DNA of 37,004 nucleotides from Tomitella cavernea (GCF_016599145.1 NZ_JAENKO010000014.1:1-37004); one strand, 5' to 3'; counted from the stretch's first letter, positions 17,649 to 27,431 are shown. Made by a program: numbers and translations. Notes: a model not told the origin generated them from the letters alone.

Positions 17649-18416
17649 ATGCGCAGCGCCACCGAATCGATCCGCTCGTCCGCCCGCCCCGTGGCCGTCA
17701 GCGAGTCGGGGCGCATCGACTACCTCAAGGCGTGGGACCGCCAGCGCGCGCACCTCGACGAGCGTGCGGCGGGCGGACCGGATTCGATGCTGCTGCTGGA
17801 GCACCCCGCGGTGTACACGGCGGGCCGGCGCACTCTGCCGGAGGAGCGCCCCCGGGACGGGACGCCGGTGATCGACGTGGACCGGGGCGGCAAGATCACC
17901 TGGCACGGCCCGGGACAGCTGGTCGGCTATCCCATCATCGGACTCGCCGAGCCCGTCGACGTGGTCGAGTACGTCCGTCGGTTGGAGCAGGCGTTGATCT
18001 CCGTGTGCACCGGCCTCGGGGTGCAGTGCGGGCGCGTGCCGGGCCGTTCCGGCGTGTGGCTGCCGTCGTGCACGGCGGGCGCCGTGGTGCGGCCCGAACG
18101 TAAGATCGCGGCCATCGGCGTCCGGGTCGAGCGTGGCGTCACCATGCACGGCTTCGCGCTCAACTGCGACGCCGACCTGACCGACTTCTCTTCGATCATC
18201 CCCTGCGGGATCACCGACGCCGGCGTCACGTCGCTGAGCATCGAGCTGGGCCGCGACGTCCCCTCGTCGGAGGTCCTTCCCGCCGTGCGGGACGCGGTGC
18301 CGGCGGCTCTCGACGGCCATCTCCCCGTGGAGGAGTGCGACATCCTCCGGCGCACGCCGGAGGGGCCCGCCGGTGCGGCGTCGCCGTCGTTCATGGAGCC
18401 CATCCGCCTGGGTTGA
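17649..18416 (+). CDS. lipB: Octanoyltransferase (lipoyl(octanoyl) transferase)
   Basis: 255-residue LipB, which moves octanoate from octanoyl-acyl carrier protein to the lipoyl-domain lysine of E2 and H proteins through a thioester on the active-site cysteine. Motifs are [14 protein letters not shown] (residues 48-61), [17 protein letters not shown] (79-95), the catalytic Lys152 in RKIAAIGVR and catalytic Cys186 in [14 protein letters not shown]. The segment between PGRSGVW and RKIAAIG carries a few extra residues (PSCTAGAVV) and two further cysteines. The ATG at 17649 follows a leaderless-type -10. It feeds LipA, encoded 30 bases downstream. Its targets include the two lipoyl domains of DlaT in this window. 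Confidence 0.95.
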   Translation: MRSATESIRSSARPVAVSESGRIDYLKAWDRQRAHLDERAAGGPDSMLLLEHPAVYTAGRRTLPEERPRDGTPVIDVDRGGKITWHGPGQLVGYPIIGLAEPVDVVEYVRRLEQALISVCTGLGVQCGRVPGRSGVWLPSCTAGAVVRPERKIAAIGVRVERGVTMHGFALNCDADLTDFSSIIPCGITDAGVTSLSIELGRDVPSSEVLPAVRDAVPAALDGHLPVEECDILRRTPEGPAGAASPSFMEPIRLG

Positions 18417-18446
18417 CGTTGCCGCGCGGCGCGTAGCATCGGCCGT
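18413..18446 (+). promoter_or_regulatory. lipA promoter overlapping the lipB stop codon; leaderless
   Basis: TTGACG (18413-18418) contains the lipB TGA stop (18414-18416) and forms a -35. TAGCAT (18434-18439) forms the -10 after a short 15-base spacer. Seven bases later is the lipA GTG at 18447. No ribosome site precedes that GTG. lipA can thus be made without lipB. Confidence 0.6.
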
Positions 18447-19460
18447 GTGACTGTGGCCCCAGAAGGACGCAAGCTCCTACGCATCGAAGCCCGGAATGCT
18501 CAAACACCCATCGAGCGCAAGCCGGAGTGGATCAAGACCCGTGCACACATGGGTCCCGAATACACCGAACTCAAGGGTCTCGTACGCAGCGAATCGTTGC
18601 ACACCGTGTGCGAAGAGGCCGGTTGCCCCAACATCTACGAGTGCTGGGAGGACCGCGAGGCGACCTTCCTCATCGGCGGCGACCAGTGCACCCGGCGGTG
18701 CGACTTCTGCCAGATCCACACCGGCAAGCCCCAGCCGCTCGATACCGATGAGCCGCGCCGCGTGGCCGAATCGGTGCGGTCGATGGGCCTGCGGTACTCG
18801 ACGGTGACCGGCGTCGCCCGCGACGATCTGCCCGACGGGGCGAGCTGGATCTACGCCGAGACGTGCCGGATGATCCACGATCTCAACCCGGGTACCGGCG
18901 TCGAGCTTCTCATCGACGATTTCCAGGGCGACGCGGACGCCCTGCAGGCCGTGTTCGACGCGCGCCCCCAGGTGCTGGCGCACAACCTGGAGACCGTCCC
19001 CCGCATCTTCAAGCGGATCCGGCCGGCGTTCCGCTACCAGCGCAGCCTCGACGTGCTCACTGCGGCCCGCGAAGCGGGGCTGGTGACCAAGTCCAACCTG
19101 ATCCTCGGAATGGGCGAGACCACCGACGAGGTGGTCGAATCGATGCAGACGCTGCGCGACGCCGGCTGCGAGATCCTCACCATCACGCAGTACCTGCGGC
19201 CCTCGGCCCTGCACCACCCCATCGACAGGTGGGTCAAGCCGCAGGAGTTCGTCGAGCTGTCCGACGCCGCCCGCGGAATGGGGTTCTCGGGGGTCCTCGC
19301 CGGGCCGCTGGTGCGCTCGTCGTACCGCGCCGGCCGGCTGTACGCGCAGGCGGTGCGTGAACGCGGCGAATCGCTGCCGAACAACCTCGCGCACCTCGCC
19401 GAGTCCGGCAGCACGTGGCAGGAGGCGGGCTCGGTGCTGGCCAGGATGCGGCAGTCCTGA
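18447..19460 (+). CDS. lipA: Lipoyl synthase (radical SAM)
   Basis: 337-residue LipA, which inserts two sulfurs into the protein-bound octanoyl chain made by LipB. Both [4Fe-4S] sites are complete: the auxiliary-cluster cysteines Cys55, Cys60 and Cys66 ([12 protein letters not shown]) and the radical-SAM CX3CX2C motif Cys81, Cys85 and Cys88 (CTRRCDFC). Other conserved pieces are [44 protein letters not shown] and a C-terminal [10 protein letters not shown] containing the Arg-Ser-Ser auxiliary-cluster ligand motif. The GTG start at 18447 follows a -10 at 7 bases. The auxiliary cluster is sacrificed as sulfur donor, so an Fe-S carrier such as the one at 5295-5645 is a plausible partner. Confidence 0.97.
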   Translation: MTVAPEGRKLLRIEARNAQTPIERKPEWIKTRAHMGPEYTELKGLVRSESLHTVCEEAGCPNIYECWEDREATFLIGGDQCTRRCDFCQIHTGKPQPLDTDEPRRVAESVRSMGLRYSTVTGVARDDLPDGASWIYAETCRMIHDLNPGTGVELLIDDFQGDADALQAVFDARPQVLAHNLETVPRIFKRIRPAFRYQRSLDVLTAAREAGLVTKSNLILGMGETTDEVVESMQTLRDAGCEILTITQYLRPSALHHPIDRWVKPQEFVELSDAARGMGFSGVLAGPLVRSSYRAGRLYAQAVRERGESLPNNLAHLAESGSTWQEAGSVLARMRQS

Positions 19461-19550
19461 CGGTCATCGCCGCTGTGCGCGGCGCCCCCTGGCACGTGCC
19501 CGCCGTGCCCGCGCCGCGGACCACGGGCACGGCGCTCGCGCGCGGACCCG

Positions 19551-19563
19551 TATCCTGAGGAGC
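19551..19563 (+). promoter_or_regulatory. Putative leaderless promoter of the DUF4191 gene
   Basis: TATCCT (19551-19556), 7 bases (GAGGAGC), then the ATG at 19564. GAGGAG is present but ends only 1-3 bases before the ATG, too close for normal use, so leaderless initiation fits better. Confidence 0.5.
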
Positions 19564-20307
19564 ATGGCGAAGGGCAAACCCACCAAGGAAGAGCGCAAGG
19601 CGGCGAAAGCGGCTTCGCGCGCCGCGTCCAAGGAGCGCCGCGGGCAGATCTGGCAGGCGTTCCAGATGCAGCGCAAGGAGGACAAGGCCCTCCTGCCGCT
19701 GATGGCGGCCACGCTGCTGATCGCCGTCGGCATTCTGGTGGGGCTGAGCTTCCTGGTGGGTATCGCCTGGTGGGCCGCGCTGGTGCTGGGGATCATCCTC
19801 GGTGCACTGCTCGCGTTCATCGTCTTCGGCCGCCGCGTGCAGAAGAACGTCTACCGCAAGGCGGACGGGCAGGCGGGCGCCGCCGCGTGGGCGCTGGAGA
19901 ACCTCAAGGGCGCCTGGCGCGTCACGAACGCCGTCGCCGCCACCACACAGCTCGACGCAGTGCACCGCGTCATCGGCCGTCCCGGCGTCATCCTCGTGGG
20001 CGAGGGCGCGCCGCACCGGCTCAAGCCGCTGATGGCACAGGAGAAGAAGCGTGCCGCTCGGCTGATCGGCGACACCCCGATCTACGAGTTCATCGTGGGC
20101 AACGAGGAGGGGCAGGTGCCGCTGGCCAAGCTGCAGAGGCAGATCACCAAGCTCCCCAAGAACATCGACACCAAGACCCTCGACAGCATCGAGGCGCGCA
20201 TGACGGCCCTGCAGAAGAAGGGCGGCTCGGGTGCGGCAATGCCCAAGGGGCCTGTCCCGGGCGGCGCCAAGCAGAAGGGCATCCAGCGCACAGTCCGCCG
20301 GCGCTGA
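19564..20307 (+). CDS. DUF4191 family membrane protein
   Basis: 247-residue protein of unknown function, conserved next to lipA in Mycobacteriales (position of Rv2219). The N-terminus (~40 residues) is very Lys/Arg-rich. Two hydrophobic helices follow at about residues 43-62 and 65-86 (MAATLLIAVGILVGLSFLVG and WWAALVLGIILGALLAFIVF). The ~160-residue cytosolic C-terminal domain contains GAAAWALENLKGAWRVT, VHRVIGRPGVILVGEG, KKRAARLIGDTPIYEFIVGN and a Lys/Gly-rich tail. The start at 19564 is set by the -10 seven bases upstream; the frame is open further back but overlaps lipA in another frame. It converges with the RDD gene across a 20 bp hairpin. No catalytic motif was recognised. Confidence 0.88.
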   Translation: MAKGKPTKEERKAAKAASRAASKERRGQIWQAFQMQRKEDKALLPLMAATLLIAVGILVGLSFLVGIAWWAALVLGIILGALLAFIVFGRRVQKNVYRKADGQAGAAAWALENLKGAWRVTNAVAATTQLDAVHRVIGRPGVILVGEGAPHRLKPLMAQEKKRAARLIGDTPIYEFIVGNEEGQVPLAKLQRQITKLPKNIDTKTLDSIEARMTALQKKGGSGAAMPKGPVPGGAKQKGIQRTVRRR

Positions 20308-20346
20308 CCGAACGGGTCCGGAGGACAGAGCTCGGCACACACTGCC

Positions 20347-20391
20347 CACGGGAGGGGCCCGGCGACGCGCTGTCGCCGGGCCCCTCCCGTG
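20347..20391. terminator. Bidirectional terminator, 20 bp perfect stem
   Basis: 20347-20366 pairs perfectly with 20372-20391 around a 5-base loop, centred between the convergent DUF4191 and RDD genes. There is no long U tract on either strand, but the stem strength and position make a bidirectional terminator likely. An imperfect direct repeat of GTGTGTCTGGCTGCC follows at about 20391-20419. Confidence 0.8.
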
Positions 20392-20449
20392 TGTCCTGGC
20401 TGCCGTGTGTCTGGCTGCCGACCCGCCGCCGGCCCCGCCGCGGGCGGGA

Positions 20450-20926
20450 TCAGCGCGCGCAGATGACCGCCGTCTGGGTGGCGCGGTCGTGCAGTCCGCG
20501 CCCGTCCTCGTCCATCACGAGCGGGGGCAGGATGAAAAAGGTGAGCAGCACACGGAAGAACGCGCGCGGCAGGCCGACGGGCACCTCGGCGTCGACCCGG
20601 GCGACCCCCAGGCCCATCGCCGTCTGGCCGGGAGTGGCCGCGAACAGCCACACGCTGACCACACTCACCACCGCCCACACGACGGCGCCCGTCGTGGCGG
20701 GACCGCCGGGCAGCGGAAAGAAGGCGAGCAGGAGCATGGCGACGCCATAGCACAGCAGCCAGTCGATGAGCAGCCCCGTGACCTTGCGGCCGGTCCCGCC
20801 CACCGAGCGGGGGCCGGACTCGGGCAGGCCGAGCCGCTCCCCGCGGTACTTGGCCACGCTGCCGTCCTCCCCCTTGGGGAGGGCCGCGGCGGGGCCCGAA
20901 AGCCAGGATCCGGTCATTCGACGCAT
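20450..20926 (-). CDS. RDD family membrane protein
   Basis: 158-residue RDD-domain membrane protein (position of Rv2219A). A conserved Arg/Asp arrangement is seen: GRKVTGLLIDWLLCYGVAM in the first helix (about residues 46-66), a second helix at about 76-96, GQTAMGLGVARVD (about 100-112) and a third hydrophobic stretch at about 125-142. It ends in a short cytosolic tail. Some RDD proteins have been linked to ion transport, but no function can be given for this one. The ATG at 20926 is chosen because TATCCT lies 7 bases upstream on the minus strand; the open frame extends further without conservation. It is transcribed divergently from glnA1. Confidence 0.85.
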   Translation of the reverse strand: MRRMTGSWLSGPAAALPKGEDGSVAKYRGERLGLPESGPRSVGGTGRKVTGLLIDWLLCYGVAMLLLAFFPLPGGPATTGAVVWAVVSVVSVWLFAATPGQTAMGLGVARVDAEVPVGLPRAFFRVLLTFFILPPLVMDEDGRGLHDRATQTAVICAR

Positions 20927-20939
20927 GGGCGCCAGGATA
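20927..20939 (-). promoter_or_regulatory. Putative leaderless promoter of the RDD gene
   Basis: TATCCT (20939-20934, minus strand), 7 bases (GGCGCCC), then ATG at 20926. No ribosome site is present. The same hexamer and spacing occur before the DUF4191 gene on the other side. Confidence 0.55.
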
Positions 20940-21052
20940 CGGAACTGCACGACGCCCGGCCGCCGCGGACCGCGTTCGACCTGCCCCGTGCCCTGCGCGA
21001 GCCGGGGCGCACACCGCGACCCGAGACGAATGTCACCCCGGACACGTAACGT

Positions 21053-21090
21053 GTAACACCGTCGCAACATCCGGTTGACTGACGGGCAAC
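21053..21090 (+). promoter_or_regulatory. GlnR-type operator (four half-sites) upstream of glnA1
   Basis: GTAAC-n6-GCAAC-n6-TTGAC-n6-GCAAC reads with exact spacing at 21053-21057, 21064-21068, 21075-21079 and 21086-21090. This matches the actinobacterial GlnR box gTnAC-n6-GnAAC-n6, repeated twice. The third half-site coincides with the proposed -35. GlnR is the OmpR-type global nitrogen regulator and is known to control glnA in mycobacteria and Streptomyces. The regulator gene is not in this window. Confidence 0.75.
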
Positions 21091-21106
21091 ACCGCGTCTA
21101 TACCGT
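21075..21106 (+). promoter_or_regulatory. glnA1 promoter
   Basis: TTGACT (21075-21080) and TATACC (21099-21104; overlapping TACCGT at 21101-21106) with an 18-base spacer. Transcription is expected near 21111, giving a leader of about 54 bases that ends in the ribosome site AGGAG at 21151-21155. Confidence 0.55.
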
Positions 21107-21164
21107 GATTCGCGTACACCCGGTCGCCGCACCGCGACGGGTCATGACTGAGGAGCCTTACATA

Positions 21165-22598
<1,434 letters not shown>

Positions 22599-22666
22599 AC
22601 CTGCCAGCGCGCCGACCCGGCATCTCCTACCGGGAGTGCCCGCGTCCGTCCGCTGAGAGTACGCGG

Positions 22667-22720
22667 GAGAATCGGCCCGCGCCGCGATCATCCACGCGAT
22701 CGCGGCGCGGGCCGATTCTC
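22667..22720 (+). terminator. glnA1 terminator, 23 bp perfect stem
   Basis: 22667-22689 pairs perfectly with 22698-22720 around an 8-base loop, 68 bases after the glnA1 stop. There is no T run afterwards. It separates glnA1 from the peptidase gene downstream. Confidence 0.8.
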
Positions 22721-22781
22721 GCCGCTCGACGCCGCCCCATTCTCCGCCTGCCAATTCAACACGCGGACGCCTCAGCCTCGT

Positions 22782-22793
22782 TAGCATCCAGGT
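22782..22793 (+). promoter_or_regulatory. Putative leaderless promoter of the M28 peptidase gene
   Basis: TAGCAT (22782-22787), 6 bases, then the GTG at 22794. The hexamer is identical to that of lipA. The AGG just before the GTG is too close to be a ribosome site. Confidence 0.5.
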
Positions 22794-25283
22794 GTGGCCG
22801 ATACCAGTGGCTCAGATCACGCTAAGCATGAGCGCGCCGCCGGGGCACCCGGTCCGTCACGAGCAGGAAGTGCCGTCCGCTTCCTCACAGGCATCGGCGC
22901 GCTGTTCGTGCTCGCCGGCTTCGCGGCGTGGTCGGTGCTGAGCCTGCACGCGCCGTCCCCCGCGGGCGTCGACGCGCCGCCCGCCTCGTTCAGCGCGGAC
23001 CGCGCGATGGAACACGTCGAGCAGAGCGCACGGGTTCCACATCCCACCGGCTCCGCCGCCAACGACGAGGTCCGCGCCCACCTCATCGACAGGCTCACCG
23101 GGCTCGGGCTGCAGCCGCGGGTGAACAGCACTCTCGGCGTCGTCGTCCGCGGCCCGGACCGTGTCAACGCGGCGGCAGTCGACAACATCGTCGCCGTCAT
23201 CCCCGGCACCGACTCCACCGGCAGGGTCTTCCTCGCCGCCCACTACGACTCCGCCCAGTTCTCCCCCGGCGCCGGCGACGATTCCGCCGGGACGGCGACG
23301 ATCCTCGAGATCGCGCGGGCGCTGCAGGACGCGCCACCACTACGCAACGACGTCGTGCTGCTGTTCACCGACGCGGAGGAGTCCGGGACCATCGGGTCGG
23401 AGGGCTTCCTCGCCTCCGACCCGCTCGCCGCCGACGGCGGAGTGGTGCTCAACTTCGAGGCCCGCGGCGCGTCGGGGCCGGTGGTGATGTTCGAAACCTC
23501 GGAGGGCAACGCCGCGCTCGCCCGGCTCTACGCCGCCACGGCTCCGCATCCCGCCGCCACGAGCGCCGCGGTGGAGGTCTACCGCCGCCTGCGCAACAAC
23601 ACGGACTTCACCAACTTCCTCAACTCCGGCGACTTCACCGGGATGAACTCCGCGTTCTTCGACGGCGCCGCCGTCTATCACACCCCGCAGGACGTGCCCG
23701 AGCGGCTGAGCAGGGCGAGCCTGCAGGCGATGGGCGACAACGGGCTCGCGCTCACCAGGGCGCTCGGTTCCGCCGACCTCGCCGACTTCGCGCGGCCCGC
23801 GCCGCACGACGAGACCTACTTCACCGTGCTCGGCTCGGTCGCACACTACCCCGGCCCGTGGGTGTGGCCGCTCGCCGGACTCTCGGTCGTCCTCACCGGC
23901 GCGGTGGCCGCGATCGCGTGGCGCACCCGCCGGGCCACTGCCCTGCGCCTGGTCGCGGGCACCGCCGCCGCGCTGGTCCCGCTGGTGATCGCCCCGCTCG
24001 CCGCGTACGGCGTGTGGCGGCTGCTCGTGCTCATCCGGCCCGGGTACGGCAGCGTGCTCGACCTCTGGCGGCCGGCGCTGCTGCGCATCGGGATCATCGT
24101 GCTCGCGGTCGCAGTGTTCCTCGCGTTCCTGGCCCTGACCCGGCGGCGGATCGGGACGGCCGCCGCGGGATTCGGCTGCCTCGTCTGGCTGACCGCCCTC
24201 GGCGTCGTGTTCGCGGCCCTGGCACCGGGCGCGGCATACCTGGCGACGCTGCCGGCACTCGCCACCGGCATCGCCGCCGCCGTGGCCCTGTCCGTCCGCA
24301 TGCCGTGGCTGCGCGTGACCGCGACGCTCGCCGGTTCCCTTGTCGCCGTGCTCGTGCTGGCCCCCGCGATCGCGATGTTCTTCGCCTCGCTGGGCATGCC
24401 GATGGCCGCCGGGCCCGCGCTGTTCACGGTACTGCTGTGCTTCGCGGCCGCACCGACGCTGGACCTGCTGTTCAGCATGAGCGCCGCCGAGAGCACCACC
24501 GCCGGCGGACGACGGTACCGCCTCGCCACCGCCGCGGTGCCGATGACCGCATTCGCCTCCGCCGCGATCCTGCTGGGCGTCGGCACCGACGTCAACGACT
24601 TCGACGCCCGCCACCCCGAACCCGCGCAGCTCATGTACGCGCTCGACGCCGACACCGGCAGCGCGCACTGGCTCAGCGAGAACCCGCCCACCGACTACAC
24701 CCGGCGATATCTCGACGCGGAGGCCGAAGCCGGCGACTACCTGCCCTTCACCCGCAGCGGACGCGAGTCCGGTCCGCTGGAGCCGGCGGAGGTGTCAGGC
24801 TACTTCCCCTACATCCACCAGAGAGTGCAGGTGGGACCGGCCCCGACGGCCGAGCTCCCGGCGCCGGCGCTCGATGTCGTCTCGGATGTGCAGGCCGGCC
24901 GGCTCCGCACGATCACCGTTCACGCCGCCCCGGGCCGCCCGGTGCGGATGATCACCGTCGGCGTCGACGCCGGCGGGGGCACCGTCGAGGGTGTGCGCAT
25001 CGAGAGTGCCGACGCCGGGGAGGCCGGTGGCGAGGGCAGGGACCTCGGAGGCGACGCGGTGGGCTCGTCCACCAGTGCGGTCACCTTCCACGGCCCGACG
25101 TCCCTGGGGATCACGCTGCGGTACCGGATCTCCGGGGACGGACCAGTGCGGCTGCGGGCCGTCGGCGGCAGCGACGGGCTCGACGGCCTGCCCGGGTACG
25201 TCGCTCCTCCGGACGGAGTCGACATCGCGGGAACACACAGCTCGGGGCTGCTCATGGTTGCCACCGAGAGGGTGCTCGACTAG
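22794..25283 (+). CDS. Membrane-anchored M28 family zinc metallopeptidase (ERMP1/Fxna-like layout)
   Basis: 829-residue protein. An N-terminal helix (about residues 28-50) leads to an extracytoplasmic M28 aminopeptidase domain (about 65-330). Candidate zinc ligands and catalytic residues are His150 (AAHYDS), Asp162 (AGDDSAGT), Glu195/Glu196 (DAEESGTIGSEG), an Asp/His region around 225, and His296 (HTPQD). Then come about eight hydrophobic helices (about 355-605) and a C-terminal extracytoplasmic domain (about 610-829) of beta-rich look. This order resembles the eukaryotic ER metallopeptidase Fxna/ERMP1 and related bacterial proteins. The substrate is unknown, probably N-terminal residues of exported peptides. 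It interrupts the usual glnA1-glnE neighbourhood and has its own leaderless-type promoter; a 203-base gap separates it from the importer operon. Confidence 0.88.
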   Translation: MADTSGSDHAKHERAAGAPGPSRAGSAVRFLTGIGALFVLAGFAAWSVLSLHAPSPAGVDAPPASFSADRAMEHVEQSARVPHPTGSAANDEVRAHLIDRLTGLGLQPRVNSTLGVVVRGPDRVNAAAVDNIVAVIPGTDSTGRVFLAAHYDSAQFSPGAGDDSAGTATILEIARALQDAPPLRNDVVLLFTDAEESGTIGSEGFLASDPLAADGGVVLNFEARGASGPVVMFETSEGNAALARLYAATAPHPAATSAAVEVYRRLRNNTDFTNFLNSGDFTGMNSAFFDGAAVYHTPQDVPERLSRASLQAMGDNGLALTRALGSADLADFARPAPHDETYFTVLGSVAHYPGPWVWPLAGLSVVLTGAVAAIAWRTRRATALRLVAGTAAALVPLVIAPLAAYGVWRLLVLIRPGYGSVLDLWRPALLRIGIIVLAVAVFLAFLALTRRRIGTAAAGFGCLVWLTALGVVFAALAPGAAYLATLPALATGIAAAVALSVRMPWLRVTATLAGSLVAVLVLAPAIAMFFASLGMPMAAGPALFTVLLCFAAAPTLDLLFSMSAAESTTAGGRRYRLATAAVPMTAFASAAILLGVGTDVNDFDARHPEPAQLMYALDADTGSAHWLSENPPTDYTRRYLDAEAEAGDYLPFTRSGRESGPLEPAEVSGYFPYIHQRVQVGPAPTAELPAPALDVVSDVQAGRLRTITVHAAPGRPVRMITVGVDAGGGTVEGVRIESADAGEAGGEGRDLGGDAVGSSTSAVTFHGPTSLGITLRYRISGDGPVRLRAVGGSDGLDGLPGYVAPPDGVDIAGTHSSGLLMVATERVLD

Positions 25284-25486
25284 GGGAGCCCACGTCCATG
25301 GGTCGTGCCCGGCGCGCGCACGGCCACGGATCGTCACAGTCCGATAACGGTATTCACCTCTGTCACATGTAACGCTTCGACACCACCGGAAACGGAGCAA
25401 GCTGACAGGTGGACGACCGGTCGGCGACACGCGACCGGGGGCCGAGAACAGCAGAAGGGTCGGATTCGGCAGGAAAGGCGCACCCG
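25284..25486 (+). promoter_or_regulatory. Leader/promoter region of the osmoprotectant importer operon
   Basis: Compared with its surroundings this stretch is relatively A/T-rich. It contains the imperfect 12-base palindrome GTCACATGTAAC (about 25362-25373), a possible regulator site. I could not place a confident -10/-35 pair. A GTG at 25409 opens the permease frame, but the better ribosome site AGGAAAGG (25471-25478) serves the GTG at 25487. Confidence 0.4.
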
Positions 25487-26140
25487 GTGCTCAGCGATCT
25501 ATGGGACTTCGTCTCATCACGGCGCGAACAACTCCTCATCGACTCGTACCAGCACGTCAGCGCCGTCATCCAGTGCGTCGTGATCGCCACGGTCATCGCC
25601 GTCGTCGTGGGCATCCTCGTCTACCGCAGCCCGCTCGGATCGGCGGCCGCCACCGCCCTGTCGAGCGCGGTTCTCACCATCCCGTCCTTCGCGCTGCTGG
25701 GCATCCTCATCCCCGTGGTGGGGCTCGGCGTGCCGCCCACCGTCATCGCGCTGGTCCTCTACGCGCTACTTCCCATCATCCGCAACACCATCGTCGGGCT
25801 CGGCTCCATCGATCCGGGCACCACCGACGCCGCCCGCGGCATCGGCATGGGCCGCCTGCACGTGCTCGCGCGCATCGAACTGCCCCTCGCGTGGCCGTCC
25901 ATCCTCACCGGAATGCGCGTGAGCACGCAGATGAGCATGGGCATCCTCGCCATCGCCGCCTACGCGAAGGGCCCGGGACTGGGCAACCTGATCTTCTCCG
26001 GGCTCTCCCGTGTCGGCAGCCCCACCGCCGTGCCGCAGGCGCTCACCGGCACGGTGCTGATCATCATCCTGGCGCTCATCCTGGACGGCGTCTACATCGT
26101 CATCGGCAAGCTCACGACCTCGAGGGGACTCCATGCCTGA
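25487..26140 (+). CDS. Osmoprotectant ABC transporter permease (OpuCB/ProW-type), first
   Basis: 217-residue inner-membrane permease of a glycine betaine/carnitine/choline-type importer. Five to six helices are visible, and the BPD permease coupling motif appears around GLGSIDPGTTDAARGIGMGRLHVLARIELPLAWP (EAA loop, about residues 105-140), which contacts the ATPase. LYALLPIIRNTIVGL and GMRVSTQMSMGILAIAAY are typical of OpuCB/OpuCD proteins. The GTG at 25487 is preferred for its AGGAAAGG site 8 bases upstream and the normal family length; starting at 25409 would add 26 polar residues. The ATPase gene overlaps its end by 8 bases. It is first in the unit permease-ATPase-permease-binding protein. 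Confidence 0.9.
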   Translation: MLSDLWDFVSSRREQLLIDSYQHVSAVIQCVVIATVIAVVVGILVYRSPLGSAAATALSSAVLTIPSFALLGILIPVVGLGVPPTVIALVLYALLPIIRNTIVGLGSIDPGTTDAARGIGMGRLHVLARIELPLAWPSILTGMRVSTQMSMGILAIAAYAKGPGLGNLIFSGLSRVGSPTAVPQALTGTVLIIILALILDGVYIVIGKLTTSRGLHA

Positions 26141-27431
26141 CCACGCTTCCGGCGCAGGCGCCGCGACGACCACCGACGCCAGGACGATCTCCGGGGTCGA
26201 GATCGTGCTCGACGAGGTCACCAAGCGCTACCCCGGCAGCAAGACCCCCGCCGTCGACCGGGTCTCGATGACCGTCCCCGCCGGCGAGATCGTCGTGTTC
26301 GTCGGCCCCTCCGGCTGCGGCAAGACCACCACGATGCGCATGATCAACCGGCTCATCGAGCCCACCTCCGGAAAGATCACGATCGCCGGCCGCGACGCGC
26401 TGTCGATCAAGCCGGACAGGCTCCGCCGCGGCATCGGCTACTCGATCCAGCAGTCGGGACTGTTCCCGCACATGACCATCGCACAGAACGTCGGCATGGT
26501 GCCGGGCCTGGTGGGGTGGAAGAAGAAGCGCATCGCCGAGCGCGTCGACGAGATGCTGGACCTGGTGGGGCTGGAGCCCGACACGTACCGTGGGCGCTAC
26601 CCGCGGCAGCTCTCCGGCGGGCAGCAGCAGCGCGTGGGCGTGGCGCGCGCCCTGGCCGCGGACCCGCCGGTGCTGCTCATGGACGAGCCCTTCGGCGCCG
26701 TCGACCCCATCACCCGCGGGCTCCTGCAGGACGAGCTGCTGCGGCTGCAGTCCGAGTTGGGCAAGACCATCGTCTTCGTCACGCACGACTTCGCCGAGGC
26801 AGTCAAGCTGGGCGACCGCATCGCGGTGCTGGGCGGGCAGTCGAAGATCCTCCAGTACGATACGCCCGAGGCGATCCTCGCCAACCCGTCCGACGACACC
26901 GTCGCCGGCTTCATCGGGTCCGGCGCCTCACTGCAACAGCTCACCCTGCTGCGCGTTCGCGACGTTGAGTTGGAGCACTGCCCCACCGCCCACGAGTCCG
27001 ACGCGCCCGACACGCTCCGTGCCGCCCTCGGCACACGGCGGCGTACCTGGGGCCTCGTGCTCGACGCACGCAACCGGCCGGTGGCCTGGGTCAACGCGCG
27101 CCACCTCGCCACCGCGCCGTCGCTGCGCGGCATCGGAGACCCGATCGGCGAGGTCGTCAGCACCCAATCGACGTTGCAGGACGCCCTCGAAGCGCTGCTG
27201 GCCGCATCCAGCGCGTCCACCGTCGTCACCGGCAGCCGCGGACAGTACGAGGGCCTGATCAACATCGACACACTGATCCAGACGGTACGCACACTGCGCG
27301 AGGAATACTCCGACGACGAAGACGGAGACGAACACGGCGGAGCCGGTGGGCCTGAAGGGGACCCCGCGCCGGCCGCCGGGAGCGGCGACACCCGCACTCC
27401 CCCGACGGTGATCGGAGGCGAGCCGGAATGA
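26133..27431 (+). CDS. Osmoprotectant ABC transporter ATPase with CBS domains (OpuCA/ProV-type)
   Basis: 432-residue ATPase energising the importer. Walker A is GPSGCGKTT (residues 58-66, Lys64), the Q-loop lies in YSIQQSGLF, the ABC signature LSGGQQQR is at 160-167, Walker B LLMDEP has Asp184 and Glu185, and the switch His is in FVTHDFAEA. After the nucleotide-binding domain (to about 270) comes a tandem CBS-type region (about 275-388), the module that senses ionic strength or nucleotides in OpuA/OpuC transporters. An unusually acidic tail (EEYSDDEDGDEH, about 390-401) follows, then a Gly/Pro-rich end. The ATG at 26133 overlaps the first permease; its stop overlaps the second permease as ATGA. 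Naming as glycine-betaine/choline type rests on family resemblance only. Confidence 0.94.
   Translation: MPDHASGAGAATTTDARTISGVEIVLDEVTKRYPGSKTPAVDRVSMTVPAGEIVVFVGPSGCGKTTTMRMINRLIEPTSGKITIAGRDALSIKPDRLRRGIGYSIQQSGLFPHMTIAQNVGMVPGLVGWKKKRIAERVDEMLDLVGLEPDTYRGRYPRQLSGGQQQRVGVARALAADPPVLLMDEPFGAVDPITRGLLQDELLRLQSELGKTIVFVTHDFAEAVKLGDRIAVLGGQSKILQYDTPEAILANPSDDTVAGFIGSGASLQQLTLLRVRDVELEHCPTAHESDAPDTLRAALGTRRRTWGLVLDARNRPVAWVNARHLATAPSLRGIGDPIGEVVSTQSTLQDALEALLAASSASTVVTGSRGQYEGLINIDTLIQTVRTLREEYSDDEDGDEHGGAGGPEGDPAPAAGSGDTRTPPTVIGGEPE

Noticed and set aside
23340-24668. 442-codon minus-strand frame inside the M28 peptidase gene
   Set aside because: His/Arg/Gly/Glu-rich shadow composition without motifs. 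The plus-strand M28 and transmembrane patterns are clear.
25333-25348. GTCAC-n6-ATAAC, a possible GlnR half-box before the osmoprotectant operon
   Set aside because: Only one pair of half-sites; the second matches poorly and no further half-site follows at the required spacing.
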